Assembly: GCA_015485385.1 (NCBI GenBank)
Contig: WFTS01000063.1
Location: forward strand, 1-37,299
Reading direction: 5' to 3'
Length of the DNA stretch: 37,299 nucleotides
Source of the DNA: Kordiimonadales bacterium
GTDB taxonomy: Bacteria > Pseudomonadota > Alphaproteobacteria > Sphingomonadales > Kordiimonadaceae
This document shows positions 1 to 8,880 of this stretch, one piece after another. The notes under the pieces were generated by a model, which worked only from the letters and a program-made list of their open reading frames with translations, searched no databases and was not told where the DNA came from. The first letter of the stretch is position 1. Every line of letters starts with the position of its first letter. The translations under genes and the position numbers were made by a program.

Positions 1-2
1 AA

Positions 3-215
3 AATCTTAACCATAATCTTCGTGATATTATCCTAGACCATCTAGCCATAACCTTGAACATACCCGCTGCTAAAATTGGTGTTGATCAGGCTTTTGCCGA
101 CCTTGGTATGGATTCAATTCTGGGTGCTGATTGGGTGCGCCGATTGCGAAACAGCTTGAATATTGAACTGAATCAAACTGAGTTATACGATTTTGCAAAT
201 GTGGCTCAGCTTGAA
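3..215 (+). other. ACP1 domain with beta-branching Trp flag, at window edge
   Basis: The phosphopantetheine Ser is codon 114 in a GMDSI motif, and a Trp lies exactly six residues later (codon 132). In trans-AT systems this DSxxxxxW pattern marks ACPs that are recognised by the HMG-synthase beta-branching machinery. The domain begins before the TTG at 54: upstream in-frame codons 3-53 read as the first ACP helix. It belongs to the module preceding KS1; whether it is the last of a tandem ACP set cannot be seen here. Confidence 0.85.
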
Positions 216-3200
216 AAACATCTTGCTGAAACCTACCCCAATATTTTGACCGAGTTGGAAGAAAATGTCACCCACAAGGCGCAAGAGGCAGGCCAGACAG
301 TTCGTCAAAATCACACCTCCATAGAAAACCACTCGATCACTGTTAAGCGTGGCACCACTGATCGAGAACCTGTGGCCATTGTTGGGATGAGCGGAAAATT
401 TGCAGGCTCTGAAACGATTGAGGATTTGTGGGCGCATCTCATTGCGGGGGACGACCTGGTAGAACCTGTCTCCCGGTTTGATCTGTCTGAATATTATGCG
501 GATGCAGAGGCTGGCAGCTATGGTGATCATGGCAGCTTCCTAAAAGGGGTTGACCAATTTGACCCTGTCTTTTTTGGCATATCGGGTTTGGAAGCAACTT
601 ATATGGACCCCCAGCAAAGGCTGTTTCTGCAGGAATGCTGGAAAACTTTAGAGCACGCAGGCCACGGCGGAGACGATATGATTGGCCGGCGCTGCGGTGT
701 GTTTGTTGGCTGTAGCCACGGCGATTATCAGCAATTATTTACGGGGGAACCTCCCGGTCAGGCTTTCTGGGGAAACACCAGTTCGCTAATCCCTGCGCGT
801 ATATCTTATTGCCTTGACCTGAAGGGCCCGGCTGTGGCGGTGGATACTGCTTGCTCTAGCTCGTTGGTTGCGGTTCATATGGCGTGTCAAAGCTTGTGGA
901 GTGGGGAATCGGAAATGGCTTTGGCGGGCGGTGTGTTTGTTCAGTCCGGGACGCGCTTTTTCCGATCTGCTAATCAGGCAAAGATGTTGTCTCCTAGTGG
1001 CCGGTGTGCAGCCTTCGGGGCAGGTGCTGACGGCATTGTGCCGGGCGAAGCCGTTGCAGCATTATTGCTTCGACCGCTTTCACAAGCGCTTGCAGACGGC
1101 GATACCATCCATAGCGTGATCCTAGGTAGCGGTATTAATCAAGATGGGGCAACCAACGGCATTACAGCCCCTAGCGCACAATCACAGGAAAACATGATCC
1201 GACAGGTTCAATCTGATTTTGGTGTTGATGCGGATACGATTGGAATGATTGAGGCGCATGGGACAGGTACTCCGCTGGGGGATCCGATTGAATATACCGC
1301 ATTAAGCCGTGTCTTTGGGCCTGTAAAGGATGATGGGGCGTCAATATTTTTAGGGTCGATAAAATCCAATATTGGTCACGCGACAACCGCAGCGGGGATC
1401 AGCGGCTTGATGCGGGCGATCTTGAGTTTGAAACATAAAAAAGTGCCGCCTTCGTTACACGCAAAGGTTAAAAATCCGGCCATTCCAATTGATAAAGGCC
1501 CCTTTGTGATAAACAGTGATGTTATGCCTTGGAGGACGGAAGATGGACAGCCGCGCCGTGTTGGCATCAACGCGTTTGGATTTAGTGGCACCAATGCTCA
1601 TGTGATATTAGAGGAAGCTCCTGAGCACATAGAATACAACAACGCAGCCCCAGCTTATTTATTTGTTTTATCAGCAAGAAATGAGGAGCAATTGCGCGCT
1701 CAGGCTGAGAGGATGCTGGGCCACCTTGAAGCAGACAGCTTCGGGCGTTTGGGCCAAACCGCACAAGATATTGCCTTTACTCTGATGATGGGGCGCCGGC
1801 ATTTTCACCACCGTTTGACTGTGGTGGCGTCTAGTGTCGATGATTTCGCTGAAAAATTACATGCATGGCTGGCAGGAAAAGATCAACCGGGCGTAACCTC
1901 GAATGAAGTTGATCTTAAAGAATACCGTGAGGATAAGTCTGCGATAGATCATGCTGATGCCTTGCTAGACAGTGTGTCTAAGGGGCAGCTTCCAGATTAT
2001 GCCCAATATTGCGAGATGCTAGAGCTGGTAGCAAACCTTTATGTCAAAGGGCATAAAGTGCTTTTTGAAAAACTGTTTTCAACCAATTGCAAGCGTGTGC
2101 CATTACCGACATACCCCTTTTCTAACAAAAGCTTTTGGGTGGGGGATGCTCTGACAAAACCTACGGTTCAGTCACAACATGCAGCGCCTATCAGTACAGA
2201 GCCAAGACCTGCGGTTGATGCGATAAGAACAGCGCCCACGGCTGGAAAAGATCGTGTGAATGGAGGCGTTCGCCTTGCCTGTGCAGCGGCTTTTGCTCCG
2301 GCGGCGCTGGACAATGTGTCGTCGTCCCCGCAAGTGGCCTCTAAAATCAAGCTGCGCCCATTAGCAAGCATTGGCACAGGCCATATGGATGAAGCCGTAT
2401 GTGCTACTGTATCAGAGCAGACCCAAGGCGCTGTGCGTATTCTCCGGCTGGACGCGCCTTTTCAGCACTCAGCCAATGCGCTGTGCAAGGCATTGGCATT
2501 GGCTGAACAGGACGAGCAGGTGAATGCTGTGCTGATCCTCGGCGGTGAAAACTGGAGTGGCTGTGCCCCGGATATGCTTGAAACGGACACCCTTATGGCG
2601 GCATGGCAGTGCGCTTTGCCCGTGGTGGCAGCGGTGGACGTATCTGCATCGGGCGGCGGGGTTGCTATGGCTCTGCTGGCCGATTTTGTTATTCTTGGAG
2701 ACGACGTCCTGCTTGGGTGCGGTGCTGCGATCAATGAGAGCAATGAAGATAAGTATCTACGCCGCTTTGCGTCTGATGTTGTACAAAAGTTGCAGCAGTT
2801 GGGGCAGTCTGTGTCTGTCAACGATCTAACCGCACAGGGCAGTTGCCTTCAGGTTGCTGCTGTTGGGCAAGTGGAAATACTGGCAACGGAATTGGCTACT
2901 GATCTAGCCGCGGCCCCGCGCATATCCGTTAGGGTTCTCAAGCAACATATGCGCAGTGCTTTGCCTGCCTTTGCGTATGAAGAAACATATCAGAATGTGA
3001 CGCAATTATCAGAATTGGTAAAGGCTGCTGGCTCTAAGAAAGGCGCAAGCCGCGAAACACCTATTTTGCTGAAGACAAATGTCGTGACAGTGTCGCACAT
3101 GGATAATGGTGTGTTGCTGTTGCAATTGGTTGAAAAAGAAGCTTGCAACAGCTTCACACCCGCATTGATGGATGGTTTGGACGAAGCCTTTAGCGTGATT

Positions 3201-6200
3201 GCGGCTTTGGACGATGCCAAAGTGGTCGTTATGACCGGGTATGACAGCTATTTCGCGTGTGGCGGCACAGCTGACGGATTATCGAAACTGCAAGCGGGCG
3301 CTACACGGTTCACGGATCGTCAAATATATAATTTGCCGATAACATGTGACCTGCCTGTTATTGCGGCCATGCAAGGCCATGCTATCGGTGCAGGCTGGTC
3401 TCTTGGTATGTTCTGTGATGCTACGCTGTTTGCTGCAGAGAGGATCTATCACAGCAATTACATGTGGTATGGATTTACGCCCGGCGCGGGTGCGACCCTT
3501 ATTTTCCCCTACAAATTTGGGGATGATTTGGGACGGGAAATACTCTTTAGCGCAAAAGAATACCGGGGGGCTGATCTTGCCAAACGGGCACCAAGATTAC
3601 AGGTGTTGCCAGCCAAGCAGGTGCTAAGGGAAGCACTTGCTATGGCTCATGCGCTTGCCACATATTCACGCGAGGATTTGGTGGCGGCCAAAGCAGCGCA
3701 AGCCAAGCCGGTTCTTTCGCGATTAAAGCATGTTCTTAGCCAAGAATTGGCGATGCATGAGAAAACGTTCATTGGCAACAAGCGGGTGCAAGCACGCATT
3801 GCAGAAAAATTCAGGGTTGCTTCGGATGACGTTTCGGGCGGGGCTATCAATGGGGATGCGCCTGTTGGCGCTACGGTATCCTCCGACCGTGAAACTGCTG
3901 CCAACACACTTGATTTGCGTACTCAGATCGTAGCAACTCTGGCTGAAGAATTGATGGTTTCCCCTGATGAAATCCGGGATGACATGAGCTTTCTAGATTT
4001 GGGTCTGGATAGCATTCTGGCCGTTACTTGGGTTCGGCGCCTTAACGATGTGTTTGGTACGGACTTTGGCGCAACGCTGGTTTATTCACATCCAACGGTG
4101 GGGGCGATCGTTGCGCATATAACGGCGCAAAATCCGGATGCGACCCCGTTAGGTGCAGTATCGGGGGCTGCAGTGCCGTCGGTTGCAGTGCCGTCGGTTG
4201 CAGTGTCTGGGGCTCCCATTATGGTCGGCACCCTAGCTCAGCAAAAAGATATGTCTATCAGCGCGGCAGACGGCTCAAAGACAGAGGCTGCGAATAAGCC
4301 TAAGCCACCTGAAATACGAGAGCAGATCGTCGCTACTTTGGCAGAAGAGCTTATGATCTCTGCGGATGAGATCCGGGACGATATGAACTTCCTTGATTTG
4401 GGTCTGGATAGTATTCTGGCTGTTACTTGGGTTCGGCGCCTTAACCGTGTGTTTAATATTGAACTGCCCGCTACCGCCGTTTATGCCCAGCCAAATGTTG
4501 GTATGATGGTGGCTAATATTGTGGGTTTGTTACCACAGAAACAGGCAGAGCAAGCAGCCACCGGTTCGCAGCCCGTCGCCAGAGCGAATACCCCGCCAAC
4601 CTCAGGTCTGGCCTCAAACCTAAGCACAGACAGAGCCTCAGCTCCAGTCTCAGCCTCAGCTCCAACTCCAGCCCTAGCCCCAGCCCCAGCGTCCGTTGCG
4701 GCTATAAAGACTGAGGTGGTTGCAAAAGAAAATATAACGCCTCCGCCCACAGCCATGAAGCAGGCCGCATTTGCACCTGATGCAGTGGCGATTATCGGGG
4801 CGTCTGGCAGTTTCCCAAAGGCGGATGATCTTGACGCATTTTGGTCCAATATCAGCGCAGGATTAGACTGTATAGAAGAGGTGCCAGAAGATCGCTGGGA
4901 TGTGAAACGGTTTTATAATCCTGATCAGCAAAACCCAGGAACATCTTACTGTAAATGGATGGGGCGTATCAACAATGTGGATCAGTTCGATCCTGCCTTT
5001 TTCAACATTACGCCGAGAGAAGCCGAGCTGATGGACCCTCAACAGCGGCTGTTTTTGCAGCATGCCTGGCACGCGATAGAAAATGCAGCGATTGATCCTC
5101 TTTCGCTCGCAGGGGAGAAGTGCGGGGTTTATGCAGCCTCTGGAGCCAGTGGCTACAGCGATCTAATTTCAGAACGAAACGCCTATAGCCTTTCTGGTAA
5201 TTCGGGATCAATTTTGGCCGCGAGAATTTCGTATTTCTTGGATTTGCGTGGCCCCAGCCTTTCGATTGATACGGCTTGCTCTAGCTCGCTGGTGGCTATT
5301 GCTGAAGCTTGCGATAATCTGCGCCTCAATCGGTGCGATATGGCCTTGGCTGGTGGTGTCAGCGTGATGATTGGCCCTGAAATGTTTATTGATACCAGTA
5401 AGGTCGGCATGCTTTCGAAAACAGGGCGCTGTTATGCGTTTGATCAACGTGCCAATGGGTTTGTTCCCGGTGAAGGCATCGGCATTGTTGTCATGAAGCG
5501 GCTAGAAGACGCCTTGCGCGATGGAGATCCAATTCGGGCCGTAATCCGTGGCTGGGGTGTTAATCAGGATGGGCGCACAAATGGCATTACTGCACCCAAT
5601 CCACAGGCTCAAACAAGTTTGATGAAGGATGTTTATCAGCGCTTTGATATAGACCCTGCGACGATTGATATGGTGGAATGTCACGGAACTGGCACTCCGC
5701 TTGGGGATCCTATTGAAATCGAGGGTCTGACGGACGCCTTCAAGGGTGTGGAGCGCAGCCATAATCCTTGCGCGCTGGGGTCTGTGAAAACTAATGTTGG
5801 GCATTTGTTGGCTGCAGCGGGTGTGGCGGGTGTTTTAAAATCAGTGTTGGCACTTGAGCAGAAACAAAAACCGCCGACAATACAATTTGAAAATTGTAAT
5901 GCGCATATCTCATTTGAGGAAACACCGTTTGCCGTCAATACGGCACTACAAGAATGGCCTGCTCCAAAAGACCATGCCCGCCGAGTGGCCGTTAGCGCCT
6001 TCGGTTTTAGCGGTACAAATGCGCATTTGATATTGGAAGAACCAACAGTTCCTGCAGTCACAGAACACTCTGGAGGGCCATGGTTATTTACGTTGTCAGC
6101 AAAAAATGCAGAACGGCTATTGGCTTATGCGGCACGCATGGAAGCCTTCATTTTAAATCAAACCGAGGTTGATTTGGCGGCGCTTGCTTATAGTTTGCAA

Positions 6201-7571
6201 ACAGGGCGCTGTGATTTTGCCTACCGTCTAGCGTTTGTCTATTCAAGCCGTGAAGACTTGCTGCAAGGCCTAAAGGCAGTTCGGTTGGCAGAAGAAAAAA
6301 CCGGCATTTATATCTCCAGTGGTCGCTCTGAAAGCGTATCTCCTTTTGATGGGGACGAAGATATGGCGGCCATGACTAAGCGGTGGTTGAAATCTGGCCA
6401 GCAAGCCAAATTAAACAATCTGGCGAAGATATGGGTTGCCGGTATGGATGTTGATTGGAAAACAGCCCCTGCAGTCAAGCGTATTGCGGTGCCGGGGTAT
6501 CCATTTGCACAAGGCCGCTACTGGGTGGCTGCGAATAACAAGGAGCAGCTGGATATGGCAGAAAAAGCCGGTCAGCAACATCAATCTGCCCAGCCTGCCC
6601 AGCCTGCCCCGTCCTCAACACAGCCCACACAGCCCACACAGTTCACACAATCTGCACAGTCAGCACAACAGTTTACACAGCCTATACAGTCAGAGAAGTC
6701 GGCGCTTAGGCAGCCCTCACCCTCACAGCAGGATCATGCAGGAATGCTTGATGACGCTGTCCGAGTGCCGGTTTTTTTAAATGGGTACGCATCTTCGGTC
6801 TCTCAAGCCAGTGAAGATGCGAAGGCTTATTTGCCAGGCTTGCTGTTGTCTGAATTGGCGCGAGAAGCTTTGGAACACGTCAGCGATCGCCCCGTGCACG
6901 GCTTAAAACATATGTTGTGGGGTGCGCCCATTTCGCTTGATCATGTTAGCCAAGGGCTGGACATTTTAATTTCAAATGATGCGGAAGGCCAATTTTACCG
7001 GGTTCAAGCAACCGGATCAGAGGACGGTGAAGGCGCGCTGTTTCATCTAGCTGAACAAATCACAGATGATGAACATACATCCCGGCCAGAGGATATCAGG
7101 CCCGAGACATTTGTATCGGGTAGGGATGCCAGCAACGATTTTGCGACCTTTGCACACCCTGACAGCGCGGAAAACCAGAGCATTAAGATCCAGAAGATAT
7201 TTATGGACGAGGATACTCTCACAGCGCATTTAGCGCGTGTTGCCGGGCCGGAGGGTCGGGCGACAAATGGCGTGTTTGATGTGAATTATCTTTCCGTAGT
7301 GGGACTTATGGTGGCCTTTAGGCAAAGCGCGTCAAACGGTGAAGGTGTGAAAATCGAGCCCGCGCTGTTACCGTCTGCTCTTGAAAGCATGGTGAGTTAC
7401 GGCGCGCTGGAAGATACATCATGGCTGCGGATTTGGTCGCATCAAGGGGAAGGTAATACCCCGCAGGCAACAGCGGTCTTTTACGGTGAAGACGGAACAG
7501 TGCGTCTTGTTTTGAACAATTTATATTTGGTCCCGGAAGGGAAAAATCATCCAATTCAGTTGAATGGATAA
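3..7571 (+). CDS. trans-AT polyketide synthase, beta-branching and oxygen-insertion modules (5' partial)
   Basis: Large modular PKS protein; the reading frame is open to the left window edge, so the gene starts upstream and the in-frame TTG at 54 is not a real start. Domain order by nt: ACP1 (3-215), KS1 (366-1640), post-KS linker ending in a LPTYPF motif (about 2100-2145), two crotonase-fold ECH domains (about 2400-3040 and 3070-3830), ACP2 and ACP3 (about 3915-4130, 4310-4520), KS2 (about 4785-6050), linker with LPGYPF-type end VPGYPF, and a degenerate dehydratase-like domain (about 6760-7560). Both KS domains keep Cys (codons 852 and 5277), the HGTGT His (1257, 5682) and the NxGH His (1377, 5802), so both should condense. 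No AT domain is present, hence trans-AT. No KR occurs. Linkers are Ala/Pro/Gln rich. It is followed after only a few bases by the monooxygenase gene and is presumably co-transcribed with it. Confidence 0.96.
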   Translation, partial: NLNHNLRDIILDHLAITLNIPAAKIGVDQAFADLGMDSILGADWVRRLRNSLNIELNQTELYDFANVAQLEKHLAETYPNILTELEENVTHKAQEAGQTVRQNHTSIENHSITVKRGTTDREPVAIVGMSGKFAGSETIEDLWAHLIAGDDLVEPVSRFDLSEYYADAEAGSYGDHGSFLKGVDQFDPVFFGISGLEATYMDPQQRLFLQECWKTLEHAGHGGDDMIGRRCGVFVGCSHGDYQQLFTGEPPGQAFWGNTSSLIPARISYCLDLKGPAVAVDTACSSSLVAVHMACQSLWSGESEMALAGGVFVQSGTRFFRSANQAKMLSPSGRCAAFGAGADGIVPGEAVAALLLRPLSQALADGDTIHSVILGSGINQDGATNGITAPSAQSQENMIRQVQSDFGVDADTIGMIEAHGTGTPLGDPIEYTALSRVFGPVKDDGASIFLGSIKSNIGHATTAAGISGLMRAILSLKHKKVPPSLHAKVKNPAIPIDKGPFVINSDVMPWRTEDGQPRRVGINAFGFSGTNAHVILEEAPEHIEYNNAAPAYLFVLSARNEEQLRAQAERMLGHLEADSFGRLGQTAQDIAFTLMMGRRHFHHRLTVVASSVDDFAEKLHAWLAGKDQPGVTSNEVDLKEYREDKSAIDHADALLDSVSKGQLPDYAQYCEMLELVANLYVKGHKVLFEKLFSTNCKRVPLPTYPFSNKSFWVGDALTKPTVQSQHAAPISTEPRPAVDAIRTAPTAGKDRVNGGVRLACAAAFAPAALDNVSSSPQVASKIKLRPLASIGTGHMDEAVCATVSEQTQGAVRILRLDAPFQHSANALCKALALAEQDEQVNAVLILGGENWSGCAPDMLETDTLMAAWQCALPVVAAVDVSASGGGVAMALLADFVILGDDVLLGCGAAINESNEDKYLRRFASDVVQKLQQLGQSVSVNDLTAQGSCLQVAAVGQVEILATELATDLAAAPRISVRVLKQHMRSALPAFAYEETYQNVTQLSELVKAAGSKKGASRETPILLKTNVVTVSHMDNGVLLLQLVEKEACNSFTPALMDGLDEAFSVIAALDDAKVVVMTGYDSYFACGGTADGLSKLQAGATRFTDRQIYNLPITCDLPVIAAMQGHAIGAGWSLGMFCDATLFAAERIYHSNYMWYGFTPGAGATLIFPYKFGDDLGREILFSAKEYRGADLAKRAPRLQVLPAKQVLREALAMAHALATYSREDLVAAKAAQAKPVLSRLKHVLSQELAMHEKTFIGNKRVQARIAEKFRVASDDVSGGAINGDAPVGATVSSDRETAANTLDLRTQIVATLAEELMVSPDEIRDDMSFLDLGLDSILAVTWVRRLNDVFGTDFGATLVYSHPTVGAIVAHITAQNPDATPLGAVSGAAVPSVAVPSVAVSGAPIMVGTLAQQKDMSISAADGSKTEAANKPKPPEIREQIVATLAEELMISADEIRDDMNFLDLGLDSILAVTWVRRLNRVFNIELPATAVYAQPNVGMMVANIVGLLPQKQAEQAATGSQPVARANTPPTSGLASNLSTDRASAPVSASAPTPALAPAPASVAAIKTEVVAKENITPPPTAMKQAAFAPDAVAIIGASGSFPKADDLDAFWSNISAGLDCIEEVPEDRWDVKRFYNPDQQNPGTSYCKWMGRINNVDQFDPAFFNITPREAELMDPQQRLFLQHAWHAIENAAIDPLSLAGEKCGVYAASGASGYSDLISERNAYSLSGNSGSILAARISYFLDLRGPSLSIDTACSSSLVAIAEACDNLRLNRCDMALAGGVSVMIGPEMFIDTSKVGMLSKTGRCYAFDQRANGFVPGEGIGIVVMKRLEDALRDGDPIRAVIRGWGVNQDGRTNGITAPNPQAQTSLMKDVYQRFDIDPATIDMVECHGTGTPLGDPIEIEGLTDAFKGVERSHNPCALGSVKTNVGHLLAAAGVAGVLKSVLALEQKQKPPTIQFENCNAHISFEETPFAVNTALQEWPAPKDHARRVAVSAFGFSGTNAHLILEEPTVPAVTEHSGGPWLFTLSAKNAERLLAYAARMEAFILNQTEVDLAALAYSLQTGRCDFAYRLAFVYSSREDLLQGLKAVRLAEEKTGIYISSGRSESVSPFDGDEDMAAMTKRWLKSGQQAKLNNLAKIWVAGMDVDWKTAPAVKRIAVPGYPFAQGRYWVAANNKEQLDMAEKAGQQHQSAQPAQPAPSSTQPTQPTQFTQSAQSAQQFTQPIQSEKSALRQPSPSQQDHAGMLDDAVRVPVFLNGYASSVSQASEDAKAYLPGLLLSELAREALEHVSDRPVHGLKHMLWGAPISLDHVSQGLDILISNDAEGQFYRVQATGSEDGEGALFHLAEQITDDEHTSRPEDIRPETFVSGRDASNDFATFAHPDSAENQSIKIQKIFMDEDTLTAHLARVAGPEGRATNGVFDVNYLSVVGLMVAFRQSASNGEGVKIEPALLPSALESMVSYGALEDTSWLRIWSHQGEGNTPQATAVFYGEDGTVRLVLNNLYLVPEGKNHPIQLNG
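2400..3830 (+). other. fused tandem enoyl-CoA hydratase-like domains (ECH pair) of a beta-branching cassette
   Basis: Two crotonase-fold units lie in tandem. The second (about 3070-3830) is complete and strongly resembles the ECH2 decarboxylases of CurF/PksI type: FACGG near 3253, AAMQGHAIGAG near 3366, YGFTPGAGAT near 3468, and a C-terminal HEKTF helix near 3757. This family decarboxylates 3-methylglutaconyl-ACP to give the branched alkene. The first (about 2400-3040) retains a G-rich ASGGGVA oxyanion-type turn near 2650 and the C-terminal helical part, but the central segment is short and the second oxyanion region is not recognisable. It is probably inactive or structural, though a diverged ECH1 cannot be excluded. 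Confidence 0.8.
3915..4520 (+). other. tandem ACP2-ACP3 with beta-branching Trp flags
   Basis: Two ACPs follow the ECH pair. Phosphopantetheine Ser codons are 4011 and 4410, and each is followed six residues later by Trp (4029 and 4428), the beta-branching flag. The two copies share the core DLGLDSILAVTWVRRLN, and the DNA encoding it is almost identical, which points to a fairly recent duplication or gene conversion. Tandem ACPs are typical of beta-branching modules, where they raise throughput of the HMGS step. A 15-bp repeat in the linker (4170-4206) lies between them. Confidence 0.9.
4170..4206 (+). repeat. 15-bp tandem repeat in the ACP2-ACP3 linker
   Basis: GCAGTGCCGTCGGTT occurs at 4170-4184 and again at 4185-4199, with a partial third copy following. 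It encodes an Ala-Val-Pro-Ser-Val linker repeat and keeps the frame. Confidence 0.85.
6591..6692 (+). repeat. Gln/Pro/Thr-rich 9-bp repeat tract between KS2 and the DH-like domain
   Basis: Imperfect 9-bp units of the type CAGCCTGCC and CACAGCCCA run through this tract and encode QPA, QPT and QSA tripeptides. It acts as a flexible interdomain linker. Unit copy number may vary between strains because slippage by 9 bp keeps the frame. Confidence 0.75.
6760..7560 (+). other. degenerate dehydratase-like (DH*) domain, C-terminal
   Basis: The segment aligns by eye with the double-hotdog DH domains of the next PKS. YLPGLLLSELARE matches the VLPGVAYLEMVRA strand, and the end RLVLNNLYLVP matches the RVRIEGF strand. 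The catalytic His of HxxxGxxxxP is absent, and no DxxxQ/H motif is visible at the expected place (VNYLSVVGLM replaces LHPSLMDGAF). It should therefore not dehydrate. Its position directly before the flavin monooxygenase gene, with the matching ACP at the start of the next protein, suggests a scaffold role in the oxygen-insertion module. Confidence 0.65.
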
Positions 7572-7580
7572 AGTGAAGTG

Positions 7581-8879
7581 ATGATGGAACAAACGAAAAA
7601 AATTGCGATCATCGGCGGTGGCCCTACAGGTATTGGGGTTGGCCGCGAATTAGCGGATGCGGGTTTTGATTTTGACATTTATGAAGCGGAATCTGATTTT
7701 GGCGGGGTGTGGAATGCAGGCGCAGCCTGTGGCCGGGCTTACCGTTCGCTTCACCTTATTTCGCCTAAGTTTAATACGCAGGTTCCTGATTTTCCTATGC
7801 CCGACGATTATCCGGATTACCCAAATCATAAGCAAATGTTGGCATATATCCGATCTTTTGCGCGGGAATTTGGGCTGTATGAACGGGCGCACTTTAACGC
7901 CCCGATCGACCGTCTAGAACCAGAAGGAGCTCAGTGGCTGCTGGAGACAAAATCCGGCCAACAGGCGCACTATGATCTTGTGATCATAGCCACAGGTTTG
8001 CAGCGCGTGCCGTTATATGCGGACTACCCCGGCGAATTCTCCGGCGAGACATTGCATGCTCGAGATTATAAGACTTCGCAGCAACTATTAGACAAACGCG
8101 TATTGGTGATCGGCGGGGGCAATTCTGGCTGTGATTTTGCTGTTGATGCGGTGCATACAGCCGCCGCTGTGTATCACAGCACCCGACGCGGATACTATTT
8201 TCAACCAAAGTTCATCGACGGCAAGCCAACACCCCAGTGGATGATGGAGCTTGGCAGCAAATTTAAAACCAAAGAAGAAACCCTAGCATACATTCAGGAA
8301 GTTTTCCGCATGTCTGGTTTTGACGGCGAGGATTATGGTCTTCCACGTCCAGATTATCCGCTGGACGGCGCGCACCCGGTGATGAATTCGCAAATTCTGT
8401 ATCATATTGGCCATCAGGATGTGATCCCCAAGGGAGACATTAAATCCATGGACGGCAAAACAGTATATTTCCTTGATGATACACAAGTTGAGGTCGATGT
8501 TATTTTGCACGCAACAGGCTATAAACGGGACTTTCCATTTTTGGATCGTAGCCATCTGGAATGGAACAAAGATATCCCGGATTTATTTCTGCACGCAGTC
8601 CCCCGCAACCACGATAACCTTTTGTTCATGGGCTATATCAACACGGCGGCCGGGCTGGGTGATGGGTTGAAAACGCAAGGCTTGTTTGTACGCAATTATG
8701 CAAAAGCTCTGTTTGAAAATCTTCCGGGTCTGCACACGTTTCTTGAAGCCAAAAAAACAGACCAGCCTGATTTAGGACAAACTTACTATATCGATTCTTA
8801 TCGGCATCAATGGGAAGCCGACCTGTGGAAATTATTAGGGCATTCCCGGCGCTATCGGGAAATGTTGGTGTCGGGATAA
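7581..8879 (+). CDS. flavin-dependent monooxygenase (OocK/PedG-like Baeyer-Villiger oxygenase of trans-AT PKS)
   Basis: Protein of about 432 aa with the class B flavin monooxygenase architecture: FAD-binding IIGGGPTG at the N-terminus, NADPH-binding VIGGGNSG near nt 8106, the FMO fingerprint FxGxxxHxxxY near nt 8036-8068, and an ATGYK motif near nt 8512. The position that is Trp in classical Baeyer-Villiger enzymes is Tyr. Family knowledge: the oocydin homologue OocK inserts oxygen into ACP-bound beta-ketoacyl chains to give malonyl esters, and PedG acts in the pederin pathway. The gene sits between the KS2-DH* end of one PKS and the ACP4 start of the next, which suits an in-line action on the beta-keto intermediate. 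Start is ambiguous among GTG 7578, ATG 7581 and ATG 7584, with no strong ribosome binding site; translation is probably coupled to the upstream gene ending at 7571. One base separates its stop from the next ATG. Confidence 0.92.
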   Translation: MMEQTKKIAIIGGGPTGIGVGRELADAGFDFDIYEAESDFGGVWNAGAACGRAYRSLHLISPKFNTQVPDFPMPDDYPDYPNHKQMLAYIRSFAREFGLYERAHFNAPIDRLEPEGAQWLLETKSGQQAHYDLVIIATGLQRVPLYADYPGEFSGETLHARDYKTSQQLLDKRVLVIGGGNSGCDFAVDAVHTAAAVYHSTRRGYYFQPKFIDGKPTPQWMMELGSKFKTKEETLAYIQEVFRMSGFDGEDYGLPRPDYPLDGAHPVMNSQILYHIGHQDVIPKGDIKSMDGKTVYFLDDTQVEVDVILHATGYKRDFPFLDRSHLEWNKDIPDLFLHAVPRNHDNLLFMGYINTAAGLGDGLKTQGLFVRNYAKALFENLPGLHTFLEAKKTDQPDLGQTYYIDSYRHQWEADLWKLLGHSRRYREMLVSG

Positions 8880-8880
8880 A

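Noticed and set aside
54..56. TTG as the start of the first PKS gene
   Set aside because: In-frame codons 3-53 continue an ACP helix to the window edge with no stop, so the gene is cut, not initiated here.
7578..7580. GTG as the monooxygenase start
   Set aside because: Two ATG codons follow immediately in frame and no ribosome binding site favours GTG; the choice remains uncertain but hardly changes the protein.
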